A stretch of DNA of 64,000 bases, from contig JBITNC010000001.1 in assembly GCA_050084985.1 (NCBI GenBank), forward strand, positions 23,126,001 through 23,190,000. The letters run 5' to 3'. This document shows positions 34,093 through 45,403 of the stretch, in pieces. The notes under the pieces were generated by a model that was given only the letters and a program-made list of their open reading frames with translations, was not told the origin of the DNA and did no database searches. The first letter of the stretch is position 1. Each line of letters opens with the position of its first letter. This DNA is from Nageia nagi. Taxonomy: Eukaryota; Pinophyta. A program made the position numbers and the translations under genes.

Positions 34093-34662
34093 TCAATTCC
34101 TCATCGGGATAATGAATCCTAATAATTTTCCTGAGGTTACACCAAAAACACACTTTTTTGGATTTAATCTTACTTTATGTTCTAATAATCTATCAAAGAC
34201 TTTAATTAGGTCTTTTCCATGATCTACTTGATGTTTAGATCTAACCAACAAATCATCGACATAATCTTCTACTATGTTATGCATATAATCATGGAATATA
34301 TAAGTCATAGCCCTTTGGTAAGTTGCGCTGACATTTTTTAATCCAAAAGGCATAACTTTATAACAAAAGATACCCTAAGGAGTTATAAAGGTTGTTTTAT
34401 GTTGATCTTCAGGAGCTATTTTTATTTGATTGTAACCAGAAAATCTATCCATTAACGACAACATATCATGTCCCGCTGTCGAGTCTACCAAACTATCAAT
34501 GTTAGGTAGAGGGAAGTCATCCTTAGGACAAGCTTTATTAAGATCACAAAAATCTGTGCATATTCTTATTTTTCCACTTGGTTTTTTCATAGGTACCATA
34601 TTAGATATCCAATCCGAATAATCTATAGGTTGTATGAATTTAGCTTCTAATAATTTCTGAAG
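34093..34662 (-). pseudogene. Reverse transcriptase core, two in-frame stops
   Basis: One reading frame covers IQPIDYSDWISNMVPM, KKPSGKIRICTDF, NKACPKDDFPLP, MDRFSGYNQIKIAPEDQHKT, MPFGLKNVSATYQRAM and VEDYVDDLLVRS. YVDD is intact. A TAA after MVKE (near 34660) sits where glutamine is expected, and a TAG after FITP (near 34375) sits where tryptophan is expected. A frameshift near 34090 separates it from the RNase H frame. Confidence 0.9.
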
Positions 34663-36513
34663 TTATTCTTTTACCATTAATGCTATAGTAGGATGCATTT
34701 TACGTAATTTCTGTTTAACCGATTTAGCATCAGACTTTAAGGCTAAATTATGTACTACTAACTTGGGATCTATTCTAGGCATATCTGCATATGACCATGC
34801 AAATACCTTTTCTCGTTCTTTTAATAAGGTTATAATTTCTTCTTGCTCATTTTCCATGAGGTTTTCTCCTAATTGAATTATTTTAGGATTTTGAGGATCA
34901 TTACTGATATTTATTTCTAAGACCTTTTTAGTAAGCATACACGATCCTTCTTCTAATTGATTCGGTACCGGTATCCAACCATTATCATTAGCACTATATT
35001 CTTCATCACATTCTTGAATTTGTTCATTCGTGCATACATGATTTTCGTAGGAACCAAGTATGTGATCTACTTTTTTGAATTCATGCATTGAAGGATTGGA
35101 TGATATAAGAGAGAAATCGGTAGTTACTTCGTCTATAGGAGTATCGGCTATTATCTTGATTAAATTTTGATTTTCGTTAACTTCATCTATTTGTTCATTA
35201 TTTTGATCTTCAGTATCGTTCTCTTTTATTGTAACCATATTTATCGATGGTATACCGAAATATGGACTGATTGATGATTCGACATTTTTATTTATTTTTT
35301 CTTGTATATCACTTGGTGAGCACGAATGATTCCAGGATGGCTCAATATTATTTATGAAGAGCACTTTGACCCCTTCTAAGATATCCATTTCACTTAACTG
35401 TTCTTCTCTTATATCAACACTTTCTTGTACTATGGATTCTTTCTCTAAAATTTCTTCGTTATAATCCAAATTCTCTTCTCCTGAATTTTCTAGATTTTTA
35501 TAATTATTTTGATAACCTAATCCCCTTTTATCAGTGAGATCTTGATATTGTAATTCAATTATTTCGTGTGGACCCTGTTCATATCTACCCAATCCTCGTC
35601 CTTGCCAATTACATTTGTTAAAATAGTTTAAGACAAATGTTTTTGAACATGGCGATAAATATTTCATATCATTATCGAAATTTCCTTCATATGTTTGATT
35701 AAGTATCGTTGACACAGGATCTACTATCCCTGCATAAATAAACATTGTCTGATTAGATGCCTCTCCTAAGGGTACTATTTGTCCAATCACACTAGGTGAT
35801 TCCGATACTTTACCCACTTCTTGTGATGAAGGTATATTAAATACCACATCATCTACGTCATATTCTCCCATCCCTAAATCCGTTAATTTAACTTTGATCG
35901 GATATGCATTGGATGAGTCATTATTAGAAGTAGTATTCACTTGTTTTGATGAAGAAGCTCCATATTTTTCGTCTAAAGTTTTAGCAACCTTTTCCCAAGT
36001 ATCTTTATCTTGTATAACTATATCAACTTTTTCTTTTATGACTTCGGATTGACTCATATTTTTGTTCACTAATATAGTTGATAAATTAGGAGATGGTAAT
36101 GTCACTTTATTTGGATCAAAAATTAAGTTACATTGTGAATAAGGATCTGGATCTTTGAATACACAATGAACTTTATCTTTGTAGATGTATTTTAAACATC
36201 CATGGTAAGTTGATGGAACACATTGCATTTCTCTAATCCATGGACATCCTAAAAGAACATTGTATTGTATAATATTTCCTTCAATTATATGTAATAAAGT
36301 TTGAATGGTTTTAGCCCCTACTGTAATCAGCAGCACTATTGATCCCAAAGTTGAACACACTACATCATTAAACACCCTAATTTGTAAACAAGGGGCTAAA
36401 ATAAGCGAATCTGATAAATTCAAATTTTTATATGCAGCCTCTGAAATTATATTTATAGCTGAACCTTCATCTATCAGAATTCTTTTAAACAATTTCCCAT
36501 CTAGTTTACCCAT
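34663..36513 (-). pseudogene. Protease and long G-patch-containing linker
   Basis: A 616-residue open frame. The aspartic protease lies at the start: RILIDEGSAINII (about 11-23), then VLLGCPWIREMQCVPSTYH (about 90-108), a Tat/Ogre-type flap region. The following 350 or so residues are a divergent acidic linker. It contains GRGLGRYEQG (about 306-315) and KRGLGYQNN (about 330-338), which resemble the glycine-rich core of G-patch RNA-binding modules. The end (EREKVFAWSYADMPRIDP) is the classic segment just before RT. The frame then meets a stop inside RT, so the polyprotein is split. Confidence 0.85.
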
Positions 36514-36851
36514 TATATGTAAAGGTGGATCAAGTCCACCTTGTCCGTCATTTTTTAATTTTTCTTATTCGTAGAAGGTGATACTAGGTTGTTGAGATAT
36601 CTTCAAACTTTCAACTATTGAAATAAAATTATCGGGGTTACTAATATCCACTTGAATTTCTTGTAGAATTTGATTCATAGCTTCCCTATAACTCCCAGAC
36701 TGTTGTAATAACTCAAATAAGGTCATCTTAACTGGAGACATTTTTAATTATCATTGAAGCGCTCCTTTTATGAAACTTTAGGTTGTTGTAGAGGAGCTAT
36801 AGGTTGTACATTAATTGGGTGTGATATCGATTGGTTTTTTCGTGGGTTATC

Positions 36852-39524
36852 CTATTTATCCTGATATTGTTGTGCTCTTGTAGCTATACCAATCATGTGT
36901 ATTGAATCCTCTACAGTCCCTATAAATGGTGTATCCTTATCATTGCATGTATAATTCATTTGGTTTGGGATAATCACCACATTGTTAGCCTGATGTGAAG
37001 GTAAGGCATTTTGATATATCCCTAAATTTTGATTCGAAGGCACAACAGGATTATCCACATCTATTTTTCCACTATATATCAAGTATTGAATTTTATGTTG
37101 TAAAGTTCGACATCTATTTGTCTTATGTCCCTTTTGTCTATGATAAGCACAAAATTCATTCTCCCTATACCATTTTTTCTCTTTAGCATCAGGATTTTCA
37201 GGTTTTATATCAGGTAATGTAATCATACCATTATCACATAATCTTTTAAGTATTTTAGATAATAATTCTGATAATGGGGTAAAATTTCTTTTAGGCTTAG
37301 GTTCAACATTTTCCTCGTTTTTTGAAGCTTGACCAGAATGCTCTGTCATAGCTATTTGATTACTTTATGGTTGTTTAGTACTGTTTTCATGTTGATTACC
37401 TTTTTTGTATTCCTTCTTCTTAAGCTTTAATTCTCCATCTTGAATTTTAACTCTTTCTATAACTACTGCTTGAGTAATAGCTTCTTCAAAAGTTTTAAGT
37501 TGTTGAATTTGGAGAATACTAGCTATTGGTCTTAGACAACTTTGACTAAATAATTTAACCAATTCTTCTTGTGGTATTGTATAAGGCATACTAGTGAGTA
37601 TAGCCCACCATCTTGAGATGTAATCTTGTATAGTTTCATCGAAAAATTATTGTAATCTTGTAAGATCTGTAATTGAAGATTTTTCTTTGATATTGATTCT
37701 AAAGTGTTCAAGAAATTGATTAGCCAATTGTTCAAATGTATATAAACTATTCATAGGCAAGTTATTATACCAATCTAAAGCTTGGACTACGAGTGTCATA
37801 AGGAATATACGTAACATTAACAAGTCATCATTAGCTATTTGATAACTAGAAAATGTAAATTTTCTCAAGTGTTCTTTTGGATCCTCTCTTTCTTTGCATG
37901 ATTCTATCTTAGGAAGTTCGAACCTATGTGGTAATTTCTTTTTTGGAACACTTAGGTGAATAGGCTCATTACAAATGTTCTTATACTTTAACTTTTTAAG
38001 CCCTTGAACATTCATTTCTCGATTTATAAAGTCTTTCATAAAGTCTTCTAATTCCTTATCAGTTCTACGTGTGTCTATGATGTCTTTGAGTATTCAGATC
38101 CTTATCCGAAATTGATCTTGCAGTGCAAGACTCATAGTCAGAAGGAACTTCAGACGGTGGTGAAGGTAATATTTCAAGAGGTGAATGATGTCGTGGAATA
38201 GGGATTTTAGGAGGCTTTTGGGATATATTTTTTCTATATAAATCTTTTCCTTTGTAATCAGGTTGTCTTATTTGATTTTGCATTTGTTCCACCCAACTCT
38301 TAATAGAATCTTGTTTTTGTTTATTGTATAATTTTTGAAGTTCTAGTTCTTTATCCATTTTCTTTTGTAATGAAATAGCTATCTCTTTATCCATTGCTTC
38401 TTGTCTGTCAAAGTAGGGGTATCGATATCTTCGTATTTGACTTCCTTCAGGAGTTTCAGGTTTCAAATTTCTAATTTTTTGATATTCTTCCCACTGTCTT
38501 TGTTTTTCTTTCTCCATACATAGATATTGTTCCTTTTTAATTTTTTCATTTTCTAATTCTTCAAGTTGTAATTCTTTTAAACGAAGTTGAATTTCCTGTT
38601 CTCTATGATGTCTTTTCTTTTCTTGTTCTAGGAATTCACTTCTTTCTTTGTTTGCTTGTTCTTGTTCTATGAATCTCCTTTTATCCCTAAGAAGTTTATC
38701 TTCCATCTCTTTTAATTTATCCTCTTGCTTTTGTATTTTAATAAATTCATCAACTTCCTTTAAAAGAGATTGCATCTCTGTGGCTTTTTTAATATCATCA
38801 GCATGTATTTCTGTGAATTTTTGACCAACTTTTGTTTTATATAGTTGTCGTTTTTTAGTTCTTCATAGGAAGGTATCTCCTCTACGTTGTACTTAGATGT
38901 CCTATGTAATCCTCCCTTTGAAGAGTAAGATTTTTCCGTTTGTCTTATTGAAGGAGCTCTTTGGGACAAATTACTCGTAGGTATTGATATTTCATTTTTT
39001 CCTAACTCGAAAGATTTATGAGAAAAAGGGTATCCCTCTTTGCAAATTAACGAACCAACCTTTTGACCATCTGATAATAAACGTGTGACTCTTTCATATT
39101 TAGCTTTGTATGGTTCAGTTTCTGGTACTGCTATGGTTTCAGCCCGAGATTTATCCTCGTTAATTTCTAAGTTATTATGCCTTTGATTTCATTTTTCAAC
39201 ATCTCCTGGTAAACTAGAAGACGTCTTAGGAATGGCCCTATGATTAGCTAAACGACGATGAATTTCAATTAACTCTTCATCTAACACTTGTATTCTAGCC
39301 TTGGTAGTAAGATCTTCTATACTTTGTCTTTGCAATCTAGATTGATCATAACCCCAATCCAAATCTTTACCTTCATAACGAACTACCCGTGAATTTGATT
39401 CATCTAAAGGAGGTGGCCTCCTAACCGGATACTCTATCAAATCCATATTATCTGAATCTATTTTCTGTATATCAAATGGGTGTTCTCGCATTTTCTTAGC
39501 GATCATACTTCTAGTTTGAACCAT
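36852..39524 (-). pseudogene. Gag of the Tat/Ogre-like element (several frames)
   Basis: Gag starts at 39524 with MVQTRSM, a common gypsy Gag opening. It runs through at least three frames. An N-terminal part ends at 39189. A Lys/Glu/Gln-rich coiled coil covers 38775-38065. The capsid-like retrotransposon Gag domain lies at 38039-37647 (FELPKIES, LRIFLMTLVVQALDWYNNLP). The C-terminal part at 37349-36852 has CAYHRQKGHKTNRC, a C-H-H-C variant of the zinc knuckle usual in Tat Gag, then LQHKIQYLIYSGKI. Frameshifts at about 38800, 38060 and 37640 break it. Structural particle protein in intact relatives. Confidence 0.8.
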
Positions 39525-41517
39525 TTTAAACAAACATCGTAAAAGAGAAACTTTATTTTTATCTTTTATATTATGTTTTCGAAAAAATAATTTAATACAC
39601 AAACAGCCTATATGCAAATTTACTTCTAACGATGTGATTATCTTCTTTAACTTTTTCAGATATTTTTAATATCTGAGTTAAATGAACGATATGAGTTGTT
39701 TATTTTATCTTTTTAATTTTCCTAGTTTGTTTTGACTAGTCAAGTGTTAAACAAGGTAGATTGGGTAATTCTAAGCAATGTTCACAAGTTTCTATGGCTT
39801 TTGGCTTGGTTCTAGAAGAGTCTCCTTTTTTGACTCCTACCTAAAGGAGAGTCACCTTGGTCATTACCTCCAAGCGTAACTAGCTCTATGGCTTCAAGTG
39901 TGTAATGTCGATGGGTACAAAGAAGTAAGAATTAATGGTTGGTAGTGACATCCAACTCGTTAATGTTCAATTATTCCTTTAAGGCCTTATAAAATGTAAT
40001 TTAAATAAGCAAAATACATTTATGCATACTACCCACCCAAACATTCATGTCCATTTACTTATCTTATCTTAATGTGATGCAATCAAAGTTTATTTTAAGT
40101 GGACTTGACCTTAATAAACCTCGTTGTTCTTTTTAATTATAATGTGATTCATTATCTAGCCTCTTAATGATGTTCATTAACTCCTTCCAGCTGTGGAAGT
40201 TTTATATGTGATAAATTCCCTCTTCTTACTAGTCACATATCTCTTCGACCCCAATGGAGTGGTAAGAGAAGACTTAGTAAAAAGCCATTAAGTATAGATA
40301 AATTAATTAAGGTTCAATTACTCCTCCAAGGGTCACATCCCTTCGACCTCCAATGGAGTGGTAAGGGTAGACCTCTTCAAGAGTGTTAATATGAAGTAAA
40401 TTTCTAAATAAGATGTGAATAAATTTTACCTCTTTCACTTAACTTATTTCTGATCACTTAGGATCGCTTGAAGTGCAAAAGTGAGAGCATACTTTGTTAA
40501 TTGAAAGTACTTAATTTGTTCAAACCCATCCAATTAATTAACCTTTTAATGTGATTTGTACTACCTAAAACTCGATTTATTTCCTTAGGTTCATTCCAAA
40601 TAAAATGTGATTTATTTACCCCTTCCAATGTGGAAGTATTATGTGTAGTAAATTGCCTCCTCTTACTAGTAAGAGGTCATTATGTGAAGATAAATTAAAC
40701 CAATTAATGATATTGTGAATGTGCAAGAAAAGAAAAATTAATTACTCTTTTTTATCAAGTTTATTCTGGTCACCTTAGATCGCATGAAGCGCAAAGGGAG
40801 AGCATAAGTAGACAAAATAAAAAGTATTAATGTATTTGTAGTGTGATTGTGAAAGAAAAGAAAAATTAATTACTTCTTCTTATCAAGTCTATTCTGGTCA
40901 TCTTAGATCGCACGAAGCGCAAAGGGAGAGCATAAGTAGACAAAATAAAAAGTATTAATGTATTTGTAGTGTGATTGTGAAAGAAAAGAAAAATTAATTA
41001 CTCCTTATCAAGTCTATTCTGGTCACCTTAGATCGCACGAAGCGCAAAGGGAGAGCATAAGTAGACAAGATAAGAAGTATTAATATGTACGTACCCTTCA
41101 CCCAAAACATGAAAGTAAATACATACCATTATACATAAAATAAATTAATTAAAAGATATGCATTTAACCTTTTCTACCCATTCCTATATGTATTCTAGGC
41201 AAAAAAATCACACTCAAAAGTATCCTTAAATTTATTTTATACATTTTTCATTTTCCAAAAATAGCAAAAAGAGACAAAACAACCTGGAGTCTGAGTCACC
41301 GGTGTTTAGACCGTGAACGCTGGCATTTGTATTGAGTCATCGACGTTTGATTACAGTCGTTGGTGTTTCTACAACAGAGTTTAAAAAAGCACAGAACCCA
41401 AAATTTGAAGTCAGTATTCGAAAAAAATCCAAATAAATTGGATAACAGAAAGGTAAAAACGTTTTAACACAAAACCTCCCTATCAATAACGGAAGGGCCC
41501 TCCTTCTAGCACCAGAA
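39525..41517 (-). repeat. 5' leader of the Tat/Ogre-like element with tandem repeats
   Basis: Non-coding region between gag and the primer-site end of the 5' LTR. A unit of about 120-135 bp, containing TAGATCGCACGAAGCGCAAAGG and AAGTATTAATGTATTTG words, is repeated three times (about 40725-41080), with a diverged fourth copy near 40450. Shorter paired blocks with AATGGAGTGGTAAG occur at about 40250 and 40350. Confidence 0.75.
41497..41514 (-). promoter_or_regulatory. Probable primer-binding site of the Tat/Ogre-like element
   Basis: In element direction, three bases after the 5' LTR, the sequence reads TGGTGCTAGAAGGAGGG. Position and the TGG start fit a tRNA primer site. I cannot name the tRNA from memory, and it is clearly not the tRNA-iMet site used by the Copia elements here. 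Confidence 0.45.
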
Positions 41518-42355
41518 TGTTGCAGTGAAAATGGAGCTGGAATGTAGAATAACATACAATAAAATTATTCTTCAATCTTCACTGAACCTCAAATAATATG
41601 AAATAGATATACATGTTGGTTATTGCAAATTGATATTGATATTCAGTTCAAACTACAATATGCCCTTAGAAGGGACTTTTTACAAATGCCATTGCCAAAA
41701 TAAGAATGTTAGATCTTCATTATTTTTTGGATTTGCTTGCCTCTCTCCTTGATGTGAATAATCTGTAAATCCTACACACATGTAAGAGATAATAACATCA
41801 AAGCATTTATGTATGATAATGTAATAAATTGAAACTAGCATAAAACAATAAAAAGGTATGAGCTCACAAGATTTTAGCAACATTACCCTACTTCAAACTT
41901 GGGTTCAATTGGGGTCTTTTGATTGATCTATTAGCTTGTATTTATAGATTTTTAGGTGAGATGTTCTAATGCGGGTAAGGGGAAATGAAAAGCCACTATA
42001 GGTCATAATTGACCCCCCTCTAGCCACATCATCTTGGAAGAATGAATCGTTTCAGCTTCCTTTTGATTTTTTGTTTGGCTGTTACAGAATCATCGGCGTT
42101 TGTAATGCGAACATCGACAACTAGATCAAAATGCTGACGATTCAAGGCGAATGCCAGTGACTAGTTAACAATATTAAAAATGACCGCCTAATAGTCAAAT
42201 TTTATCGAAAAGGGGTTATATAACCACTCATTTAGCATGTGTTCGATGAGAGCTATCCAATAATGGAGTTTCCAAGCTTGTTTGAGGCTTGTATAAAGAG
42301 TTATGATTATTTCAATGTTTACTTAGTTAAAGAGGGACATTTTTAGGTGTCTACA
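41518..42355 (-). repeat. 5' LTR of the Tat/Ogre-like element
   Basis: Colinear with 15117-15951 over the whole length (838 against 835 bp), ending GGTGTCTACA and followed by the TAAGT duplication. It contains the TCGGCGTTTGTAATGCGAAC motif that also recurs inside the element. Confidence 0.9.
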
Positions 42356-42360
42356 TAAGT
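42356..42360. repeat. Target-site duplication, right copy (TAAGT)
   Basis: Matches 15112-15116 exactly and closes the 27-kb composite insertion. Confidence 0.85.
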
Positions 42361-42532
42361 TACTTTTTGCTCTAATTTGGGCTTTTAAGTAGTTTGAATT
42401 TACACAATAAACATTAAGAATAAATAAAATAATGAGTTACAATATGTTAATATAATAAAAATATATCTACTTAAAAAGTACTATTTTTCAATTTCTACAC
42501 CCCTATTACCGACTTGTGCAAGAAACCGCCCT

Positions 42533-42783
42533 TGAAGGAGAAACTCCAAAAAGATAAGTTTTTTCATTAATTTTATCATATACAAATACATCAAGATATG
42601 ATTTTTCATTTTCACCTTTAAAGGTGACTTTTGATCTTCTTTAAAACTTTCTATCTTCATTTTCTATGAGACCTAATATTATATTTCTAAGTTACATGAA
42701 TATTAAATAGTTTGCACACTCACACATTTAATATTATTAATAATTACAAATTACCTTAATCCCTAAGCATTAGGTTTCCAACA
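42533..42783 (-). repeat. 3' LTR of the TRIM
   Basis: 251 bp, starting TGAAGGAGAAAC and ending TTTCCAACA on the plus strand; direct repeat of 43397-43646 with scattered differences. Confidence 0.88.
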
Positions 42784-43396
42784 TTCCTTCCTTTAATCCA
42801 AAAGGGATTAAGAAAGAAATGAAAATACAAATATTCCTCAATGTGTGTAGTACATTTTGACCAAAAATAAATCCACCTCAAGGATTAAGCCCAAATTCCC
42901 CCTCTTAATCCGAAGGGTTGATTTGCACAAAGAAACACACACTATGTCTCACACACATAGCATATTCATGCAAGATGTGATTTAGCTATGTTGTGCCTTC
43001 TCCATGAGGCACACTCCTCTTTTTTCCTTCACATTATTCATGGCTCCATATGTGGTGGTGTAGTCCAAGATACACTCCTTTCTCCACTCAATGGGAGGAG
43101 GTGTAGTTCAAAATGCATCCCTTTCTCCACATAACTTCTTCTCATGATCTATGTAGGGAAATGCAATTCAACACCCCTTTCTCTACATGATCTCTTCTCA
43201 TGGCTCCTCTGTCCATCCTTAATAGCTCTTTACCTTTTCAAACTAGAGTAATCTCCAAGGTAGTCTTCTTAACTCTCTTCAACATATTCAAATTCTGATA
43301 AACACAATTGAAATTAGGAATCAACACAAAAAACTTCAAACCCCCTCATCTTTGGAGGATGGGCAATGGATTTCTTCAATGAGTCTTTGATACCAC

Positions 43397-43646
43397 TGAA
43401 GGAGAAACTCCAAAAAGCCAAGTTTTTCATTAATTTGATCATGTATAAATACATCAAGATATGAATTTCTATTTTCACCTTCTAAGGTGATTTTTGATCT
43501 TCTTTAAAACTTTTTATCTTCATTTTCTATGACACATAATATTATTTTCCTAAATTACATGAATATTAAATACTTGGCACACTCACACACCTATTACTAT
43601 TAATAATTACAAATTACCTAAATCCCTAAGGATTAGGTTTCTAACA
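43397..43646 (-). repeat. 5' LTR of the TRIM
   Basis: 250 bp, starting TGAAGGAGAAAC and ending TTTCTAACA. The decayed primer-binding site lies at 43385-43395. Confidence 0.88.
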
Positions 43647-43651
43647 ACCCT

Positions 43652-45403
43652 CTGACCTGCACTCTTATTATGCTTCTTCTCCCCTCCATTAATTGTTTTT
43701 AATTTGTTTTATATGTATAACTCCTACAATTTTTTTATGTTGATGCTCGCTTTAGGAAAATTTTATATTTCTCTTTTGATTAAAAACTTTTCTACTTTTT
43801 TGAAAATGGATGAGATCTATGAGCAAATGGAGAAAGTTACCTTTAATAGTGCATTAATTGTACATATAAGTATTATGAAAAAAAATTATCAACATTTATT
43901 ATTGGAATAATTTTTTTGAAGTTTTTTTTGCAAATTTATAATATTATTTAAAAAAAAAGTGATATTACTTTAAAAGTGGGGAGTTTTTTTTTTTTAGAAA
44001 TTTGTTGAGGATAATAGTAAAATTTTTGAGGACATATTCATTAAATTATTTTTCAAAACAATTTTTTTGTGGGGAGTTATTTAAATTTAAATTTTGAGAG
44101 TCATTTTTTAAAAAGGAGTTTTTTTTTAAAGGGGGGCAATTCAAAGTTTTTTTTTTTTAAGGAGGGAGTTTAATTAATTTTTAAAAAGGAAATATTTTGC
44201 AAAGGGAAGTTAATTTTGAAGGGTTGAATTTTTTGGAGTATTTATTTGTTACTCAATTAAATTCAAGGGTAAATTTAAGTATGGTGTAAATTTTTTCTCA
44301 AAAATTAAGGGGGTAAACCTTGGAATAAGGTATTAATTTTTTGACCAATTTATTTTGAGATAATATTATAATAAAAGGGGGAATTCTTAGTGTTTTTAAG
44401 CAATTTATTTTCTTAAAAATTAAAAAGAGTGAATCTTGTTAAGTGTATTCTTTTAAGCATAGAATTTTTGCTAAATTCAAGTTTTTAAATAAAAAGGGGG
44501 GACACCTTATTTTTTTATTATTAGTTAAAAATAATGAACTCATGTAATTTTTGTAAAAAGGTCCTTTTGGGGTTGTGAAAAAACCTATTGAACACTCTTA
44601 GATTTCATTTTGGATGATATATCATTTTGACTTAGGTTTCAATTTTGTATGATGTATCATTTTAAGCAACTTTACTTTATTTTTTGTTAAAATCATAAAT
44701 ATTGAAATTGCACCTCCTAAAATAAATACATCTAGATATTTTAGTCAATAATATGACTTCTTTAAGAGCCACAAGGTGAAGATAAGGCATATTGAAGCTT
44801 TTTAGTCCATTAATTCAAATGATGAAAGTTTGTACTTCTTAATTATCTTTAAATCCTCTGTTGTTCTAGACATAACTCTATATAAGTGGATAGGCATGTG
44901 TGTAGTGATAGCATATGTTTGTACATTCATTTAAGGATTATCCTAATAACCTGAAATGATAATTTGAAACTTAATCAACATAATAAGTTGATCGATTCAA
45001 CATATGTCACACCCTTAGAAAATAGCTAGTACTACTACAAGTGAGAGTATATTGTTAACCAAGGGGAAATGGTTGAAGATTAGTAAGACTTGGAGTCCAC
45101 GAAAGTATCTAGGTGAAGGCCTAATTTAATATAAAAAAATAACCTCAACTCTAACATCTCTATAATAATATTATGGAAAAATATTGGATGTATAAGATAT
45201 ATCATTTGATTGTAATCTTTTACACATGTAAAATTGGTTAACAACATAAGCATACCTTGTTGATTACCTTTGATTAATTCAATATGTATAATTGATTAAT
45301 GATTGATTGATTTGAAAAAACTGAACATGTATGGTTAATTAATTTTATTTTTCAAATTTAACATGCTTATATTGATTAACACTTTCACCTTCTTTTGTAG
45401 TAA
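43652..45403. other. Non-coding, T- and G-rich low-complexity DNA
   Basis: Long T runs alternate with GGGGAGTT- and AAGGAGGG-like words between about 43960 and 44540. No gene, RNA or element end is visible. The right part is ordinary AT-rich sequence leading to a Copia gag remnant. Confidence 0.5.

Larger units (their letters stand above)
15117..42355 (-). mobile_element. Giant Tat/Ogre-like gypsy retrotransposon carrying extra ORFs, interrupted by a Copia element
   Basis: The element is bounded by two related LTRs (15117-15951 and 41518-42355) that begin TGTAGACACC and end GCAACA in element direction, and by the target duplication TAAGT. From right to left it holds a repeat-rich leader, gag opening MVQTRSM, a coiled-coil region, CCHC-like knuckle, protease, a G-patch-containing linker, RT, RNase H, archaeal RNase H, integrase, an extra sense ORF, an antisense PMD gene and a polypurine tract beside the 3' LTR. 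Without the nested Copia (19725-29367 plus one GATTT) it is about 17.6 kb, in the Ogre size range. All genes carry stops or frameshifts, so it is not autonomous now. The LTRs differ at many transitions, so the insertion is old. Confidence 0.9.
42533..43646 (-). mobile_element. TRIM (terminal-repeat retrotransposon in miniature)
   Basis: Two direct repeats of about 250 bp (42533-42783 and 43397-43646) flank a 613-bp non-coding core. In element direction the LTRs run from TGTTGGAAACC, or its diverged partner, to CTCCTTCA. Next to the right LTR the minus strand reads TGGTATCAAAG, a decayed tRNA-iMet primer site. Next to the left LTR it reads AAAGGAAGGAA, a polypurine tract. Flanks are GCCCT and ACCCT, a 5-bp target duplication with one change. 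There is no coding capacity, so it depends on proteins of other elements. The core has short pyrimidine-rich repeats (CCTTTCTCCAC words near 43080-43180). Confidence 0.88.

Noticed and set aside
40725-41080. CRISPR-like regularly spaced repeats
   Set aside because: Units are tandem with conserved spacers, lie in a retrotransposon leader and the genome is a plant; no cas genes are present.
43900-44540. Possible organelle-derived insert or satellite in the T/G-rich stretch
   Set aside because: No organelle gene, rRNA or regular period is recognisable; it looks like low-complexity sequence.
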